Shown here: one piece after another, positions 18,815 to 28,112 of the stretch | Layout: each line of letters opens with the position of its first letter | How positions within the stretch are numbered: position 1 is the stretch's first letter | Origin: Chloroflexota bacterium | GTDB lineage: Bacteria > Chloroflexota > Anaerolineae > Anaerolineales > Villigracilaceae | Direction of reading: 5' to 3' | Length of the DNA stretch: 64,000 bases | NCBI GenBank assembly: GCA_021414245.1 | Contig: JAIOOU010000017.1 | Span: 471,829 to 535,828, forward strand | Made by a program: the position numbers and the translations under genes | The notes under the pieces: generated by a model | The model's database searches: none | The model's input: the letters and a program-made list of their open reading frames with translations, nothing else | Told to the model about the DNA's origin: nothing

Positions 18815-20419
18815 ATGCTAAAGCGAATTTTCACCACTCTTCTGGTCTTAACTTTTCTGTCCGCTTGCACTTCCTCCGCGCCGGTACCTGCTCCTACACC
18901 AACGGTGGAGACCACGTCCGTACAGGCTCAAGGGAACTGGTGGCGCGACGCCGTGTTTTACGAGATATTTGTGCGTTCCTATTACGATACCAACCATGAT
19001 GGAATCGGCGATTTCAACGGGGTCACTCAAAAGCTGGATTACCTCCAATCCCTCGGCATTACTGCAATCTGGCTGATGCCGATCCATCCCTCCCCTTCCT
19101 ACCACGGATACGACGTCATTAATTACTACAACGTCAATCCTGAATACGGAAGCATGGCCGATTTCAAGAACCTGGTAACGCAGGCTCACCAGCGCGGCAT
19201 TCGTGTCATCATTGACCTGGTGCTCAATCATACCTCGAGCGAGCACCCATGGTTTAAATCCGCGAACAGCGACCCCAATTCGCCATATCGTGATTACTAT
19301 GTATGGTCCGACGAAGGCAGGGGCGGCGGTGGCTGGTATCCGGGAAATCAAGGATATTACTTCGGGCTTTTCTGGAGCGGCATGCCGGACCTCAACTACA
19401 ACAACCCCGCAGTGACCGGGGCCATGCTGAAAGTGACCGACTTCTGGCTGAACACAATCGGCGTGGATGGCTTTCGTGTGGATGCCGCCAAGCATTTGAT
19501 CGAGGAGGGCGATAAACGTGAGAATACGCCTGCCACGCACCAATGGCTCAAGGGATTTTACACAGCCTATAAGGCGGAAAATCCGCAGGCTTATACGGTT
19601 GGCGAGGTCTTTGGAGCGGGTTCCTCGGTGGTGAAATCCTATACCGGAGACCAGCTCGACCAGATCTTCAATTTCGAAATGTCCAGCGGATTCGTGAACA
19701 GCACAAAAGGCGGCTCAAATTCCGGTATCAACAGTGCGGTTAAGTTTGCACTTCAAGACATGCCGGATTTCAACTTCGCCACTTTTCTGACCAATCACGA
19801 TCAAACCCGGGTCATGACCGTTCTCAACGGGAATGTGGATCGGGCCAAACTGGCTTCCTTCCTCCTTTTGACATCCCCGGGAACAGCATTTATTTATTAC
19901 GGTGAGGAGATTGGCATGCAGGGCCAAAAACCGGATGAAGACATCCGCCTGCCAATGCAGTGGAGTACAGGTCTTAATGCAGGTTTTTCCCCGGCAATGC
20001 CATGGCGCGCGCCAGCAAACGATTATGAAGTAGTTAATGTCGAACTTCAAACCGGACGGACCGGATCCCTGCTGGAGCATTACCGCAGTCTGCTCGCTTT
20101 GAGGGCCGCTCACTCCTCCATGCGGACAGGTACTGTCACCCTGCTGGAAACAGGCAATCCTGGCGTATACGCAGCATTAAGGGCAAATGAAAATGAAACG
20201 ATCCTGATCCTAGCCAATCTCACCGATATATCGATCACAGATTATGCACTCACGCTCAAGAGCGCAGACATGATGGTTTCTGCCTACGAGGCCAAAGTTC
20301 TGTTCGGGCAGGGGCAGCCCAACGGTCCCGAAAGAACCGGCGAAGCTTTTCCCAAATTCAAACCTTTTGAGCAACTCCCCCCCTATGCAATGTACGTCAT
20401 ACAATTAAATCCAAAATAA
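18815..20419 (+). CDS. GH13 alpha-amylase family lipoprotein, exported
   Basis: A 534-residue glycoside hydrolase that should cut alpha-1,4 (or 1,6) glucosidic bonds outside the membrane. Signal peptide and lipobox LSAC (Cys 18) are followed by a Pro/Thr linker. The catalytic triad is visible: Asp 223 in GFRVDAAKH, Glu 264 in YTVGEVFG and Asp 329 in LTNHDQTR. VINYYNVNPEYG and DLVLNHTSSEHPW resemble oligo-1,6-glucosidase and trehalose synthase relatives. The start at 18815 gives the signal peptide; longer in-frame starts fall in the upstream permease. It probably supplies oligosaccharides to the importer. Exact specificity is uncertain. Confidence 0.9.
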   Translation: MLKRIFTTLLVLTFLSACTSSAPVPAPTPTVETTSVQAQGNWWRDAVFYEIFVRSYYDTNHDGIGDFNGVTQKLDYLQSLGITAIWLMPIHPSPSYHGYDVINYYNVNPEYGSMADFKNLVTQAHQRGIRVIIDLVLNHTSSEHPWFKSANSDPNSPYRDYYVWSDEGRGGGGWYPGNQGYYFGLFWSGMPDLNYNNPAVTGAMLKVTDFWLNTIGVDGFRVDAAKHLIEEGDKRENTPATHQWLKGFYTAYKAENPQAYTVGEVFGAGSSVVKSYTGDQLDQIFNFEMSSGFVNSTKGGSNSGINSAVKFALQDMPDFNFATFLTNHDQTRVMTVLNGNVDRAKLASFLLLTSPGTAFIYYGEEIGMQGQKPDEDIRLPMQWSTGLNAGFSPAMPWRAPANDYEVVNVELQTGRTGSLLEHYRSLLALRAAHSSMRTGTVTLLETGNPGVYAALRANENETILILANLTDISITDYALTLKSADMMVSAYEAKVLFGQGQPNGPERTGEAFPKFKPFEQLPPYAMYVIQLNPK

Positions 20420-20430
20420 TGAGGAAAATA

Positions 20431-21903
20431 ATGTCGACTCCAGAATGGGTGCAGGATGCAATTTTTTATCAAATTTTTCCGGATCGTTTCGCGAAAAGCG
20501 ACCGCAACCCCGCCTCTTCCATGCAATTTGAATCCTGGGATTCCGCACCGACGCATTACGGATTCAAAGGCGGCGATCTTTACGGCGTGATCGAGAAACT
20601 TGACTACATCCAGGAGCTGGGCTCTAATGCCATTTATTTAAACCCGATCTTTGCCTCCGCATCCAATCACCGCTATCATACTTATGATTATTACAACGTG
20701 GATCCGCTGCTTGGCGGAAACGAAGCCCTTAAGAAATTATTGAAGGAAGCTCATAAAAGGGGCATGCACATCATTCTGGACGGCGTGTTCAATCACGCCA
20801 GCCGCGGATTCTGGCAATTTCATCATGTCCTTGAGACCGGTCAAAAGTCACCCTACAAGGATTGGTTTTATTTTGACGAGGAACGACTGAATGGTCAAAA
20901 GCATTGGGGGGCATACCCGACCCCCCACGAGCAAAAGGTCCTGAATACAGAGGACAGCCTGACCACGATCGGGTATCGCGCCTGGTGGAACATCCCGGCC
21001 CTGCCAAAGTTCAACATCCAAACACCTGCCGTGCGTGAATTCCTATTTGAGGTTGCAGAGTATTGGATCAAATTCGGAATCGACGGCTGGCGCCTGGACG
21101 TGCCGGGAGAGATCGATGACGACCAGTTCTGGCGCGAATTCCGCCAACGGGTTCGCGCGATCAACCCGCAGGCCTATATTGTGGGCGAGATCTGGCATGA
21201 GGCCCAACGATGGCTGCAAGGAGACCAGTTCGACGCGGTCATGAATTATCTCTTCACGGCTTCCTGCATGAGCTTCTTCGGCGGGCGCCATCTAAATTTG
21301 GATGTGATTTCCGCCGCCGGGGGCATCAAGGACCGTGTACATCCCATTAACGCCTGTGACTTCGCGAATGAGGTCGACCGGATTTTGAACCTGTACCCCC
21401 GGGACATCACTTTTGCGCAATTAAATCTGCTGGACAGCCACGATATGCCGCGCTTCCTTTCCTGTGTTAACGGCGATAAGAGCGCCCTTAAGCTTGCCCT
21501 CCTGATGATGTTCACTCTGGCCGGGGCGCCTTGCATCTACTACGGCGATGAAGTGGGAGTGGACGGAAAACACGATCCGGAATGTCGCAAGGCCTTCCCC
21601 TGGCAGCATCAGGATCAATGGGATCATGACCTGCTTGAATATACAAAACTTTGCGCCTCGTTGCGCACAAAATACAAGTCCCTGCGCCGGGGCGAATACA
21701 AACGCCTGCATGCAGAAGGCGAAGTCATGGCATTTGAGCGGTCCCATAAAAATGAACGATTGATCATCCTTTTTAATACTTCGAGCGAATATCAAACCAT
21801 CCATCTCGATCTCATGGACAAGCCATCCATTCTTTTTGGCCGGCCCGATTTGTCTGGAAATCAAATTACGCTTCCACCCAGAAGTGGGGTTGTTTTGAAA
21901 TAA
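20431..21903 (+). CDS. GH13 cytoplasmic maltodextrin hydrolase (neopullulanase/maltogenic type)
   Basis: A 490-residue GH13 enzyme without a signal peptide, so cytoplasmic. Catalytic residues: Asp 223 in GWRLDVPGEID, Glu 253 in IVGEIWHEA and Asp 338 in LLDSHDMPR. FNHASRGFWQFH and the DVPGEID stretch are characteristic of the neopullulanase and cyclomaltodextrinase subgroup. The start at 20431 has TGAGGAAA upstream; an ATG at 20419 overlapping the previous stop is also in frame but lacks a ribosome binding site. It forms an operon with the exported amylase and likely splits imported maltodextrins. Confidence 0.9.
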   Translation: MSTPEWVQDAIFYQIFPDRFAKSDRNPASSMQFESWDSAPTHYGFKGGDLYGVIEKLDYIQELGSNAIYLNPIFASASNHRYHTYDYYNVDPLLGGNEALKKLLKEAHKRGMHIILDGVFNHASRGFWQFHHVLETGQKSPYKDWFYFDEERLNGQKHWGAYPTPHEQKVLNTEDSLTTIGYRAWWNIPALPKFNIQTPAVREFLFEVAEYWIKFGIDGWRLDVPGEIDDDQFWREFRQRVRAINPQAYIVGEIWHEAQRWLQGDQFDAVMNYLFTASCMSFFGGRHLNLDVISAAGGIKDRVHPINACDFANEVDRILNLYPRDITFAQLNLLDSHDMPRFLSCVNGDKSALKLALLMMFTLAGAPCIYYGDEVGVDGKHDPECRKAFPWQHQDQWDHDLLEYTKLCASLRTKYKSLRRGEYKRLHAEGEVMAFERSHKNERLIILFNTSSEYQTIHLDLMDKPSILFGRPDLSGNQITLPPRSGVVLK

Positions 21904-21909
21904 AGTCCC

Positions 21910-21942
21910 AAAAAAAGCCGTGCTTTATGCACGGCTTTTTTT
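21910..21942 (+). terminator. Terminator closing the alpha-glucan cluster
   Basis: A 14-bp stem (AAAAAAAGCCGTGC, loop TTTAT, GCACGGCTTTTTTT) ends in a seven-T run. Confidence 0.9.
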
Positions 21943-22010
21943 ACAAACAAAGACAGAAAGGAAAAGCAGCAGTTTAAGTCCGGCGAAACAAATCCGGACA
22001 CGCAGGGTTG

Positions 22011-22067
22011 TATAATACTGAGCACAGGCTGGTCGCCATTGGGACATTGCCGGTCGGGAATGGCGAC
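22011..22067 (+). promoter_or_regulatory. -10 box and leader hairpin before the giant membrane protein gene
   Basis: TATAAT at 22011-22016 has no clear -35 box. The leader (about 80 bases) carries an inverted repeat GTCGCCATT (22032-22040) / AATGGCGAC (22059-22067). A GAGGTG ribosome binding site follows at about 22093. Confidence 0.45.
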
Positions 22068-22101
22068 TTGCCAGCTATCAGGGAGTTCATCAGAGGTGAA
22101 T

Positions 22102-25100
22102 ATGAGCGTCAACGAAAGCGGGAATCCTGCTGAAATTCTCAAGAACATTCTCAACAACTTAAGAAGCACTGAAACAATCAATCGATTGAATGCCATTGCG
22201 CAATTGAGCGAGATCAACTACAGCAGCGAAGCCATCCGGAATGAGCTGGAAATCCTGGCGTTAAAGGACGAGGATGAAACCGTCAGAAAGGGAGCGCTCA
22301 CCGCTCTGGATCTGGCAACCCAAAGAAATGTGCGCAGCCGGATCAATAAATTGCCGACGAACAACCGGTTTACCCTGTTGAACGAGATCCGTGACTGGGA
22401 AAATAACGGGCTTTTGGATCAAAACACGGCTGCAGTCATTAGAAAACGTTATGATTTCGACAGCGCTGCGCCTCCTGCCCTGTCCAAGCCTGCTCCTGTT
22501 CAACCAGCAGCAGCTCCCCGTAAGCCGGATGTTCCCATCCCACCCGCACCGGTTGAACAAACAGTTCAAGCAAGCAGACCTTTGCCCAAGGCTGAACCGA
22601 TCTCTGCCCTGCCTGCAAAGACACCAGTAAATACAGGTCCACGCCCGACCCTGTTGCAGACGCTATTGAGTGAAACCAGCATCAAGATCGCCTTGTATTT
22701 GGGCGCATTCTTTGTAATCGCCTCGGCTGCGATCCTGGCGGCGGTATCACCGGCTGCCCGGCTCCCCATTCTGATCCTCGCAACGTTCATCTTCGGGGTT
22801 CTCGCAGTGGCAATTCGGAAAAGGCTGCCGCAGCCAAGTTTTGCCCTGTTCATTGTTTTTTCCTTTCTTCTGCCCATTACCGCAAACGTGATCGCAGAGG
22901 CTCTGCATTTATCCAGGGCGGGAAGCGCGTGGTATTGGGTTTTCATCTCCACCTTGATGGCCTTGATTTGGGGTGGCGGAACCTGGCTGTATGAATCTCG
23001 GGTCTTCAGCGTCACTGCTTTTATCGCCATCATCTCCGCCTTTTTCAATATTGGCAGGATCTTTGAGGCAAAACCCGAGTTTTTCATTTGCATGATGAGC
23101 CTGGCTGCGTTGGCGGGTCTCGCATGTACCTCAACCCTTAAACGCTGGAAGGATTGGACATTCGCCTGGCCGCTTTTCCTGACTGCCCAGATCGTACAGG
23201 TGGCGGTTCTGGGTGCCTCCATGGCAGCTTTCCTCGCCCAGATTTTTGACGCTTCGAACTCAACGATCTGGAATCTCGCATCCTCTGCCACCTGGGGACT
23301 GGCCTTTGTGTTCTATGTTTTCTCCAACTCCCTATTCCCCTTCGTCTTCTTCCCCTGGCTCGCTGCATCTGCACTGCTGCCCATTCCCTGGTTCATCTCG
23401 ATCGCCTTCAACTGGCATGAGTTTCCAGCGGCACTGACGTCCATGATCTGGGGCCTGCTTTTATCTGTATCCAGCGAGGCCGCGAACCGCCGTGAAACCG
23501 GCAGTCAATTCAGCCTGCCGTTTTTGTCCATCTCCATCCCAACCTTTGCCATCGCTGTAATTAGCGGTTTCTATGAAACAGCCGTCGGACTATCCATGGC
23601 CCTGGCCACAGCTCTGATTTTCGGAGTCCTGCATTTTATCCGTCCGCGTGGATGGCTGTGGGCTCTGGCGCTCTTCAACTTTGTCATTGCCTACTTTGCT
23701 TTTTTCGCCTTGCCGATCATCGAAAAGCTAAACCTCTTCGCAGGTTACCCTCTCCTGCTTTTGAACCTGATCTTCCTGGCGCCGGATCTCTTTCGCAAGC
23801 CGGACCTTTCTGCTGCCCGCTCATGGCGGCTGCCTCCCCGAATCTTCGGGAGCTTCTTTTGTTTGTATAACTTTACAGCTTTTGCGTTTTCCGGGGAGGA
23901 AGTTGGCAACCACACAGCGGTTATTTTTGGGATTTATGCAATTTTTCTGACAGTTTACGCCCTCCGTTACAATCTGCCCGCATTGGGATTTGCCGCCACT
24001 GCTGCTCTGGCCATCAGCCCAACCCATGCGCTTAATTATTATGGCTTTGATCTCTGGCTCCCCGCTTTGACGATATTGAGCGTATTATATTTTGGGGGAG
24101 GACTGGCCTTGCGCAAGGTCGAAACCATGTCCTCCTGGCGCACAATGCTGGAGGCCAGCAGCTTGATCCTTGGAAGTATTATTTCGGTAACGGCCATCGT
24201 CACACTAAAAGAACACGGCGGATGGTTTATTGCGGTGACCGGTCTGCTCTTCATCATTCAAATGTACAGCCGCAAGCAGGGTATCTTTGAGGCCGGGGGG
24301 CATCTATTCCTGTCCCTGGCCTCATATTTGATCCTGATGGATTTCAAAATTTTTGAATCCACATACACCCTGATGGTGCTGAGTCTGATCATCCTCGGTC
24401 TGGATTTGATTTTCTCCCGCACATTTCATCATCCCCGTCCGTTAACCTGGCCCGCCAGAGGGCTGGGTGCCATGCTGGCTTTCACTGCCAGTATGGCTTT
24501 GATCGGCGAAAGGGATCTGCAACGAATTTCCATTTGTTTTACGATCCTTGCGATCTTTTTCCTGATCTACACCCTGATTCAACGAAAGGCGATCTACGGA
24601 TATATACCTGCCGCGTATACATCGCTGGCCGTTTTCTATAATCTTGCGTATTTCAAACTGGACATCTGGCTGCCTTTATTGACGACGCTGGCAATCTTAT
24701 ATTATCTGGCAGGGCTTTGGATCAAAGGCCGCGAATCTCAAAGAGGGCTGGCAGACTCATGGTCAGAGATGCTGCGCCTATCTGGTCTGGTGCTTGGCGC
24801 GCTCGTCTCCATCAGCGCCTTTTCCGTTGAAAAAGAGTTGGCCGGTTATTTCATTATCGGGATCGCAATCATCTTTACAGTGGAAATGTTCATGCGCGCA
24901 AACGGCTGGCTTGAGGCCGGTCCACAGCTTCTGGCAGGCATGGCGGTCTATCTGCTTCTAAACGAAAACAAAGTTGTGGAAATTCCCTATTATTTTCTGG
25001 CTTTCAGTTCGGTCTGGCTCGGATTCGACATGCTCTTTAGCCGGCTTTTCAAACATCCGCGTCCGCTGGCAGCTTTTATCTGGGGCGGCAGTGGCATCTT

Positions 25101-26649
25101 GACGGTTGCAAACCTGGTTCTTCTTTTTGATCGGGGAATCAAGTTTCCAGGCCAGGCAGCATTTTGCTTTGGGATCCATACCCTGGTGTTCCTGCTGAAC
25201 GTCCTTGTCCGCAGAAAGCCGGTTTTGGGGTACCTGCCGGCCGGGTTTTTGTCCCTCACGATCTATTATTGGCTGGGATTCTACAAACTCGACCTGTGGC
25301 TTCCGGCCTTAACGGCTCTGGCCATCCTGTATTTTGGATCCGGCCTGCTGGTACGCGAAAGAAGGGAATGGGGCGAAATGCTGCGTAACAGCGCCCTGGC
25401 ACTTGGCAGCATCATTTGCTTCAGCGCCCTGATCGTGCCAAAGGAATTCAGCGGCTGGTATATGCTGGTCGTTGCCGCCCTGTTCATCCTCGAAATGTTT
25501 GTGCGTAGTGAAAGCCTTTTCGAGGCCGGGGCACAAGTTTTCCTGTCAACAGCAGCCTGCATGATCCTGCGGGACTTTAACATCACTGATTTCGCATACA
25601 TCGCACTGGCGGCCAGCCTGACCTGGCTGGGCCTGGACGCGGGTTTGCATAAGACCTACCACAAGCCGCGGCTGCTGGCATGGCCGATCCGCGCAATCGC
25701 GGGGGTGCTTGCCCTTGGAAATGCAGGATACTTGCTCATTAAAGGGGTGGACGAGCCGCGTGTTGCAATGGTTTGTTTTGGCTTGTATGCAATGTTCTTT
25801 CTGATTTACAGCCTGCTTTATCAACAACCTGTTTTGGGATACAGCGTGACCCTCTCGTTTGTGCTTGCTCTTGTTTATACACTGCGCACCTTTCATTGGA
25901 ACGAGTGGTTCCTGCCAATTGCCACCGTGTCCGCGGTCTATTATGCGGCAGGCCGTTTTCTGCAAAAAGACGCACGGTCCATGCCGGAAAACCGTCCGCT
26001 CACCTGGGGATTCGTACTCTGGACGAGCGGGATCGGGATTGGAATCATCACCTCGGTGATTGCCCCGCTCAAGGGTGGACTCTCCGCCGCCATTCCTGCG
26101 GCAGTTACCGCGACCATGGTTTCCATGGAGGCGTATCGACGCAGAAACGTCTGGCTGGGATTTCCCGCCAATGCCCTTTATCTTCTGTCTTATTTCATCC
26201 TGTTGAGGGAATTAAAAGTGGATGAACCACAATTCTTCTCGATGGGCGCCGCCCTGCTCGGTATGATCCAGCATTATCTCTTAACCCGTATCGGCAGCAG
26301 AAAATGGGCCTTCCTGATGGGCATGGTTTCGCAACTCGTATTGTTGGGAACAACCTATATTCAGATGCTGCATTCCGGCCAGTTGATGTATTTCTTCGTT
26401 TTGTTCCTGCAATCCATGGTGGTTCTTCTGTACGGGGTCATCATCCGCTCCCGCAGCCTCACAATTACCCCCATTGTTATCGTGGTCATCGGAGTGATCA
26501 CGGTGCTTTATAGTGTCTTAAAATCCATCAGCACGGTCGTACTGATCGGTTGTACCGGTGTGATCCTGTTATTGCTGGGTATTCTGGCGGTCATCATGAG
26601 AGAGCGGATCACCAAACTCGGCGAGAGTTTGGCGGATTGGCGTCCCTAG
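22102..26649 (+). CDS. Giant polytopic membrane protein with internal repeats, unknown function
   Basis: A 1515-residue protein I cannot assign to a function. Residues 1 to about 75 look like HEAT-type helical repeats (NRLNAIAQLSEI; ETVRKGALTALDLA). Residues 85-125 (LNEIRDWENNGLLDQNTAAVIRKRY) resemble the soluble segment that precedes membrane helices in DUF2157 proteins. A Pro/Ala linker follows to about 190, then about 1300 residues of closely spaced hydrophobic helices. The C-terminal half contains units of about 205 residues, each opening with a W-L-P-x-x-T motif, at about residues 648, 851, 1061 and 1266. The start at 22102 has GAGGTG upstream. It is a single-gene unit. Confidence 0.85.
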   Translation: MSVNESGNPAEILKNILNNLRSTETINRLNAIAQLSEINYSSEAIRNELEILALKDEDETVRKGALTALDLATQRNVRSRINKLPTNNRFTLLNEIRDWENNGLLDQNTAAVIRKRYDFDSAAPPALSKPAPVQPAAAPRKPDVPIPPAPVEQTVQASRPLPKAEPISALPAKTPVNTGPRPTLLQTLLSETSIKIALYLGAFFVIASAAILAAVSPAARLPILILATFIFGVLAVAIRKRLPQPSFALFIVFSFLLPITANVIAEALHLSRAGSAWYWVFISTLMALIWGGGTWLYESRVFSVTAFIAIISAFFNIGRIFEAKPEFFICMMSLAALAGLACTSTLKRWKDWTFAWPLFLTAQIVQVAVLGASMAAFLAQIFDASNSTIWNLASSATWGLAFVFYVFSNSLFPFVFFPWLAASALLPIPWFISIAFNWHEFPAALTSMIWGLLLSVSSEAANRRETGSQFSLPFLSISIPTFAIAVISGFYETAVGLSMALATALIFGVLHFIRPRGWLWALALFNFVIAYFAFFALPIIEKLNLFAGYPLLLLNLIFLAPDLFRKPDLSAARSWRLPPRIFGSFFCLYNFTAFAFSGEEVGNHTAVIFGIYAIFLTVYALRYNLPALGFAATAALAISPTHALNYYGFDLWLPALTILSVLYFGGGLALRKVETMSSWRTMLEASSLILGSIISVTAIVTLKEHGGWFIAVTGLLFIIQMYSRKQGIFEAGGHLFLSLASYLILMDFKIFESTYTLMVLSLIILGLDLIFSRTFHHPRPLTWPARGLGAMLAFTASMALIGERDLQRISICFTILAIFFLIYTLIQRKAIYGYIPAAYTSLAVFYNLAYFKLDIWLPLLTTLAILYYLAGLWIKGRESQRGLADSWSEMLRLSGLVLGALVSISAFSVEKELAGYFIIGIAIIFTVEMFMRANGWLEAGPQLLAGMAVYLLLNENKVVEIPYYFLAFSSVWLGFDMLFSRLFKHPRPLAAFIWGGSGILTVANLVLLFDRGIKFPGQAAFCFGIHTLVFLLNVLVRRKPVLGYLPAGFLSLTIYYWLGFYKLDLWLPALTALAILYFGSGLLVRERREWGEMLRNSALALGSIICFSALIVPKEFSGWYMLVVAALFILEMFVRSESLFEAGAQVFLSTAACMILRDFNITDFAYIALAASLTWLGLDAGLHKTYHKPRLLAWPIRAIAGVLALGNAGYLLIKGVDEPRVAMVCFGLYAMFFLIYSLLYQQPVLGYSVTLSFVLALVYTLRTFHWNEWFLPIATVSAVYYAAGRFLQKDARSMPENRPLTWGFVLWTSGIGIGIITSVIAPLKGGLSAAIPAAVTATMVSMEAYRRRNVWLGFPANALYLLSYFILLRELKVDEPQFFSMGAALLGMIQHYLLTRIGSRKWAFLMGMVSQLVLLGTTYIQMLHSGQLMYFFVLFLQSMVVLLYGVIIRSRSLTITPIVIVVIGVITVLYSVLKSISTVVLIGCTGVILLLLGILAVIMRERITKLGESLADWRP

Positions 26650-26682
26650 GAGCCAGCAACCAAGGGCTTGCATCAGCAAGAG

Positions 26683-27426
26683 TCAACCTTGCGGCCAGCA
26701 GGCCCTGACCAGGTCAGGTAAAATCTCGCCGGATCTCCCGTGAAGGGCGAAATCCACCTTGGGAGTTAACGGAGTCGGCTCGGCGTTGATCTCCACCAGC
26801 ACGGATCCGTTGTTTCGCGCAGCGTATGCCAGGGTGGCGGCTGGTTGAACCACACCGGAAGTCCCGATCGAGAAGAATACTTCGCTCGCGCGTGAGGCCT
26901 TTACGGCTTCCTCAAGTTCCTTTCGAGGAAGAGGTTCACCAAACCAGACCACGTCAGGCCGCAGCATCCCGTGACACGTTTCGCACAACGGGACAGACTC
27001 ATGATCGTCCCTCCAAAAATCTGTAAAAGTCCCGCACACGGAACACCGCACCCGTAAAATATTGCCATGCAGTTCGAGGATATTCCGACTGCCCGCCATG
27101 CGGTGCAATCCATCCACGTTTTGAGTGATCAGGGTAAATACGGGAATCCGTTTTTCCATTTCCACCAGCGCGTAATGGCCGGCATTGGGTCTGACAGCTT
27201 TGATCGCCTCCCTGCGCCAGGCATACCACTCCCAGATCAACTTTGGGTCACGGGCAAATGCTTGAGGTGACGCCAGATCCTCGGGCTTGTATTGAGCCCA
27301 TAAACCAGACTGGGAATCCCGAAAGGTGCGTAGCCCGCTCTCCTGCGAGGCACCAGCCCCGGTTAAGACCGTGATGCGCGTGCTCCGTATTACAAGCCGG
27401 ATCAATTCGATCGGAAGGTCGATCAC
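26683..27426 (-). CDS. cobB: Sir2 family NAD-dependent protein deacylase (class III-like)
   Basis: Removes acyl groups from protein lysines using NAD. The 247-residue protein has GAGASQESGLRTFRD, TQNVDGLHRMAG, the catalytic His in LELHGN, zinc cysteines CSVC and CETC, and IGTSGVVQPAATL. WYAWRRE carries the Y-x-x-R pair that in SIRT5 and CobB binds succinyl or malonyl groups, suggesting desuccinylase activity. The likely start is GTG at 27426, overlapping the upstream stop by four bases (GTGA); further upstream the same frame overlaps the lipoprotein gene without sirtuin similarity. It is probably translated by coupling with the lipoprotein genes. Confidence 0.9.
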   Translation of the reverse strand: MIDLPIELIRLVIRSTRITVLTGAGASQESGLRTFRDSQSGLWAQYKPEDLASPQAFARDPKLIWEWYAWRREAIKAVRPNAGHYALVEMEKRIPVFTLITQNVDGLHRMAGSRNILELHGNILRVRCSVCGTFTDFWRDDHESVPLCETCHGMLRPDVVWFGEPLPRKELEEAVKASRASEVFFSIGTSGVVQPAATLAYAARNNGSVLVEINAEPTPLTPKVDFALHGRSGEILPDLVRACWPQG

Positions 27427-28112
27427 GGAGTCGAAGCTGTGGGAGTCGAACTCACCTGCGGTGTGAGTTCCGGATGGCATTCCAGCAGGGAAATCCGTTC
27501 GCTGAAGATATCCGTTCGGCCTAATTCGCGGGTGTTGGCTTGCGTAGTCACCAGCTGGTATTCCACCCATGGATTGGTAAAGGAGGTGTCCCCGATCATC
27601 TCTACAGAGGTCAGGTCATGCGTGAAGGTCCCGGCACCTTTGTTATCCATCTTGATGCTTGTCCACTCACTGGTGACTCCCGTTCGCTTGCCCTTAAACC
27701 GCACGAAAAGAACAACATAAGCGCTGCGCCCCGGTTCGGACACCTGGACCGTAAAGTTAACGGATGCAGGTGTACACTTTTTCCCCTTGTAAAATTCCTT
27801 CCCGGAAACCAGAATGGAAATAAAACCCTTCATACTGGGGGCCGGCGTAACCGTATCCTGGGAAACCGGGAATGTCACGATATCTGGAGCTTGAGTCGGG
27901 AAACTCTCCGCCGTGGGAGTATCGGTCTTCGCGAACACGATCAAGGTGGGTGTGTTGGTGAATGTCGGCGTTGGCACGGTGGGCGTGGCGCTTGGCACCA
28001 CCGTCCGTGTGTTGGTTGAGGTCGGTACTGGCGTGGGCGTTGGACCGGATCCCAACATTGAGCAAGAAGATACCAGGCTGCCGATCAGAAGGACCGAAAA
28101 AATATTTTTCAT
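27423..28112 (-). CDS. Secreted lipoprotein with Thr/Pro linker and beta domain (paralog 2)
   Basis: Function unknown. The 229-residue lipoprotein has signal peptide and lipobox VSSC (Cys 17), a linker of about 75 residues rich in Thr, Pro and Val, then a folded domain of about 115 residues (VNFTVQVSEPGRSAYVVLFVRF; PWVEYQLVTTQANTRELGRT) ending with a Cys-containing ISLLEC segment and a second Thr/Ser/Pro tail. It is clearly related to the preceding gene product. Its ATG overlaps the upstream stop by four bases, and its own stop overlaps the sirtuin GTG by four. The domain looks like an extracellular Ig-like fold attached to the membrane through a flexible stalk. Confidence 0.82.
   Translation of the reverse strand: MKNIFSVLLIGSLVSSCSMLGSGPTPTPVPTSTNTRTVVPSATPTVPTPTFTNTPTLIVFAKTDTPTAESFPTQAPDIVTFPVSQDTVTPAPSMKGFISILVSGKEFYKGKKCTPASVNFTVQVSEPGRSAYVVLFVRFKGKRTGVTSEWTSIKMDNKGAGTFTHDLTSVEMIGDTSFTNPWVEYQLVTTQANTRELGRTDIFSERISLLECHPELTPQVSSTPTASTP

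Noticed and set aside
26650..26682. Hairpin (CTTGC / GCAAG) between convergent genes as a terminator
   Set aside because: The stem is only five pairs and there is no T run on either strand, so it is not listed as a terminator.
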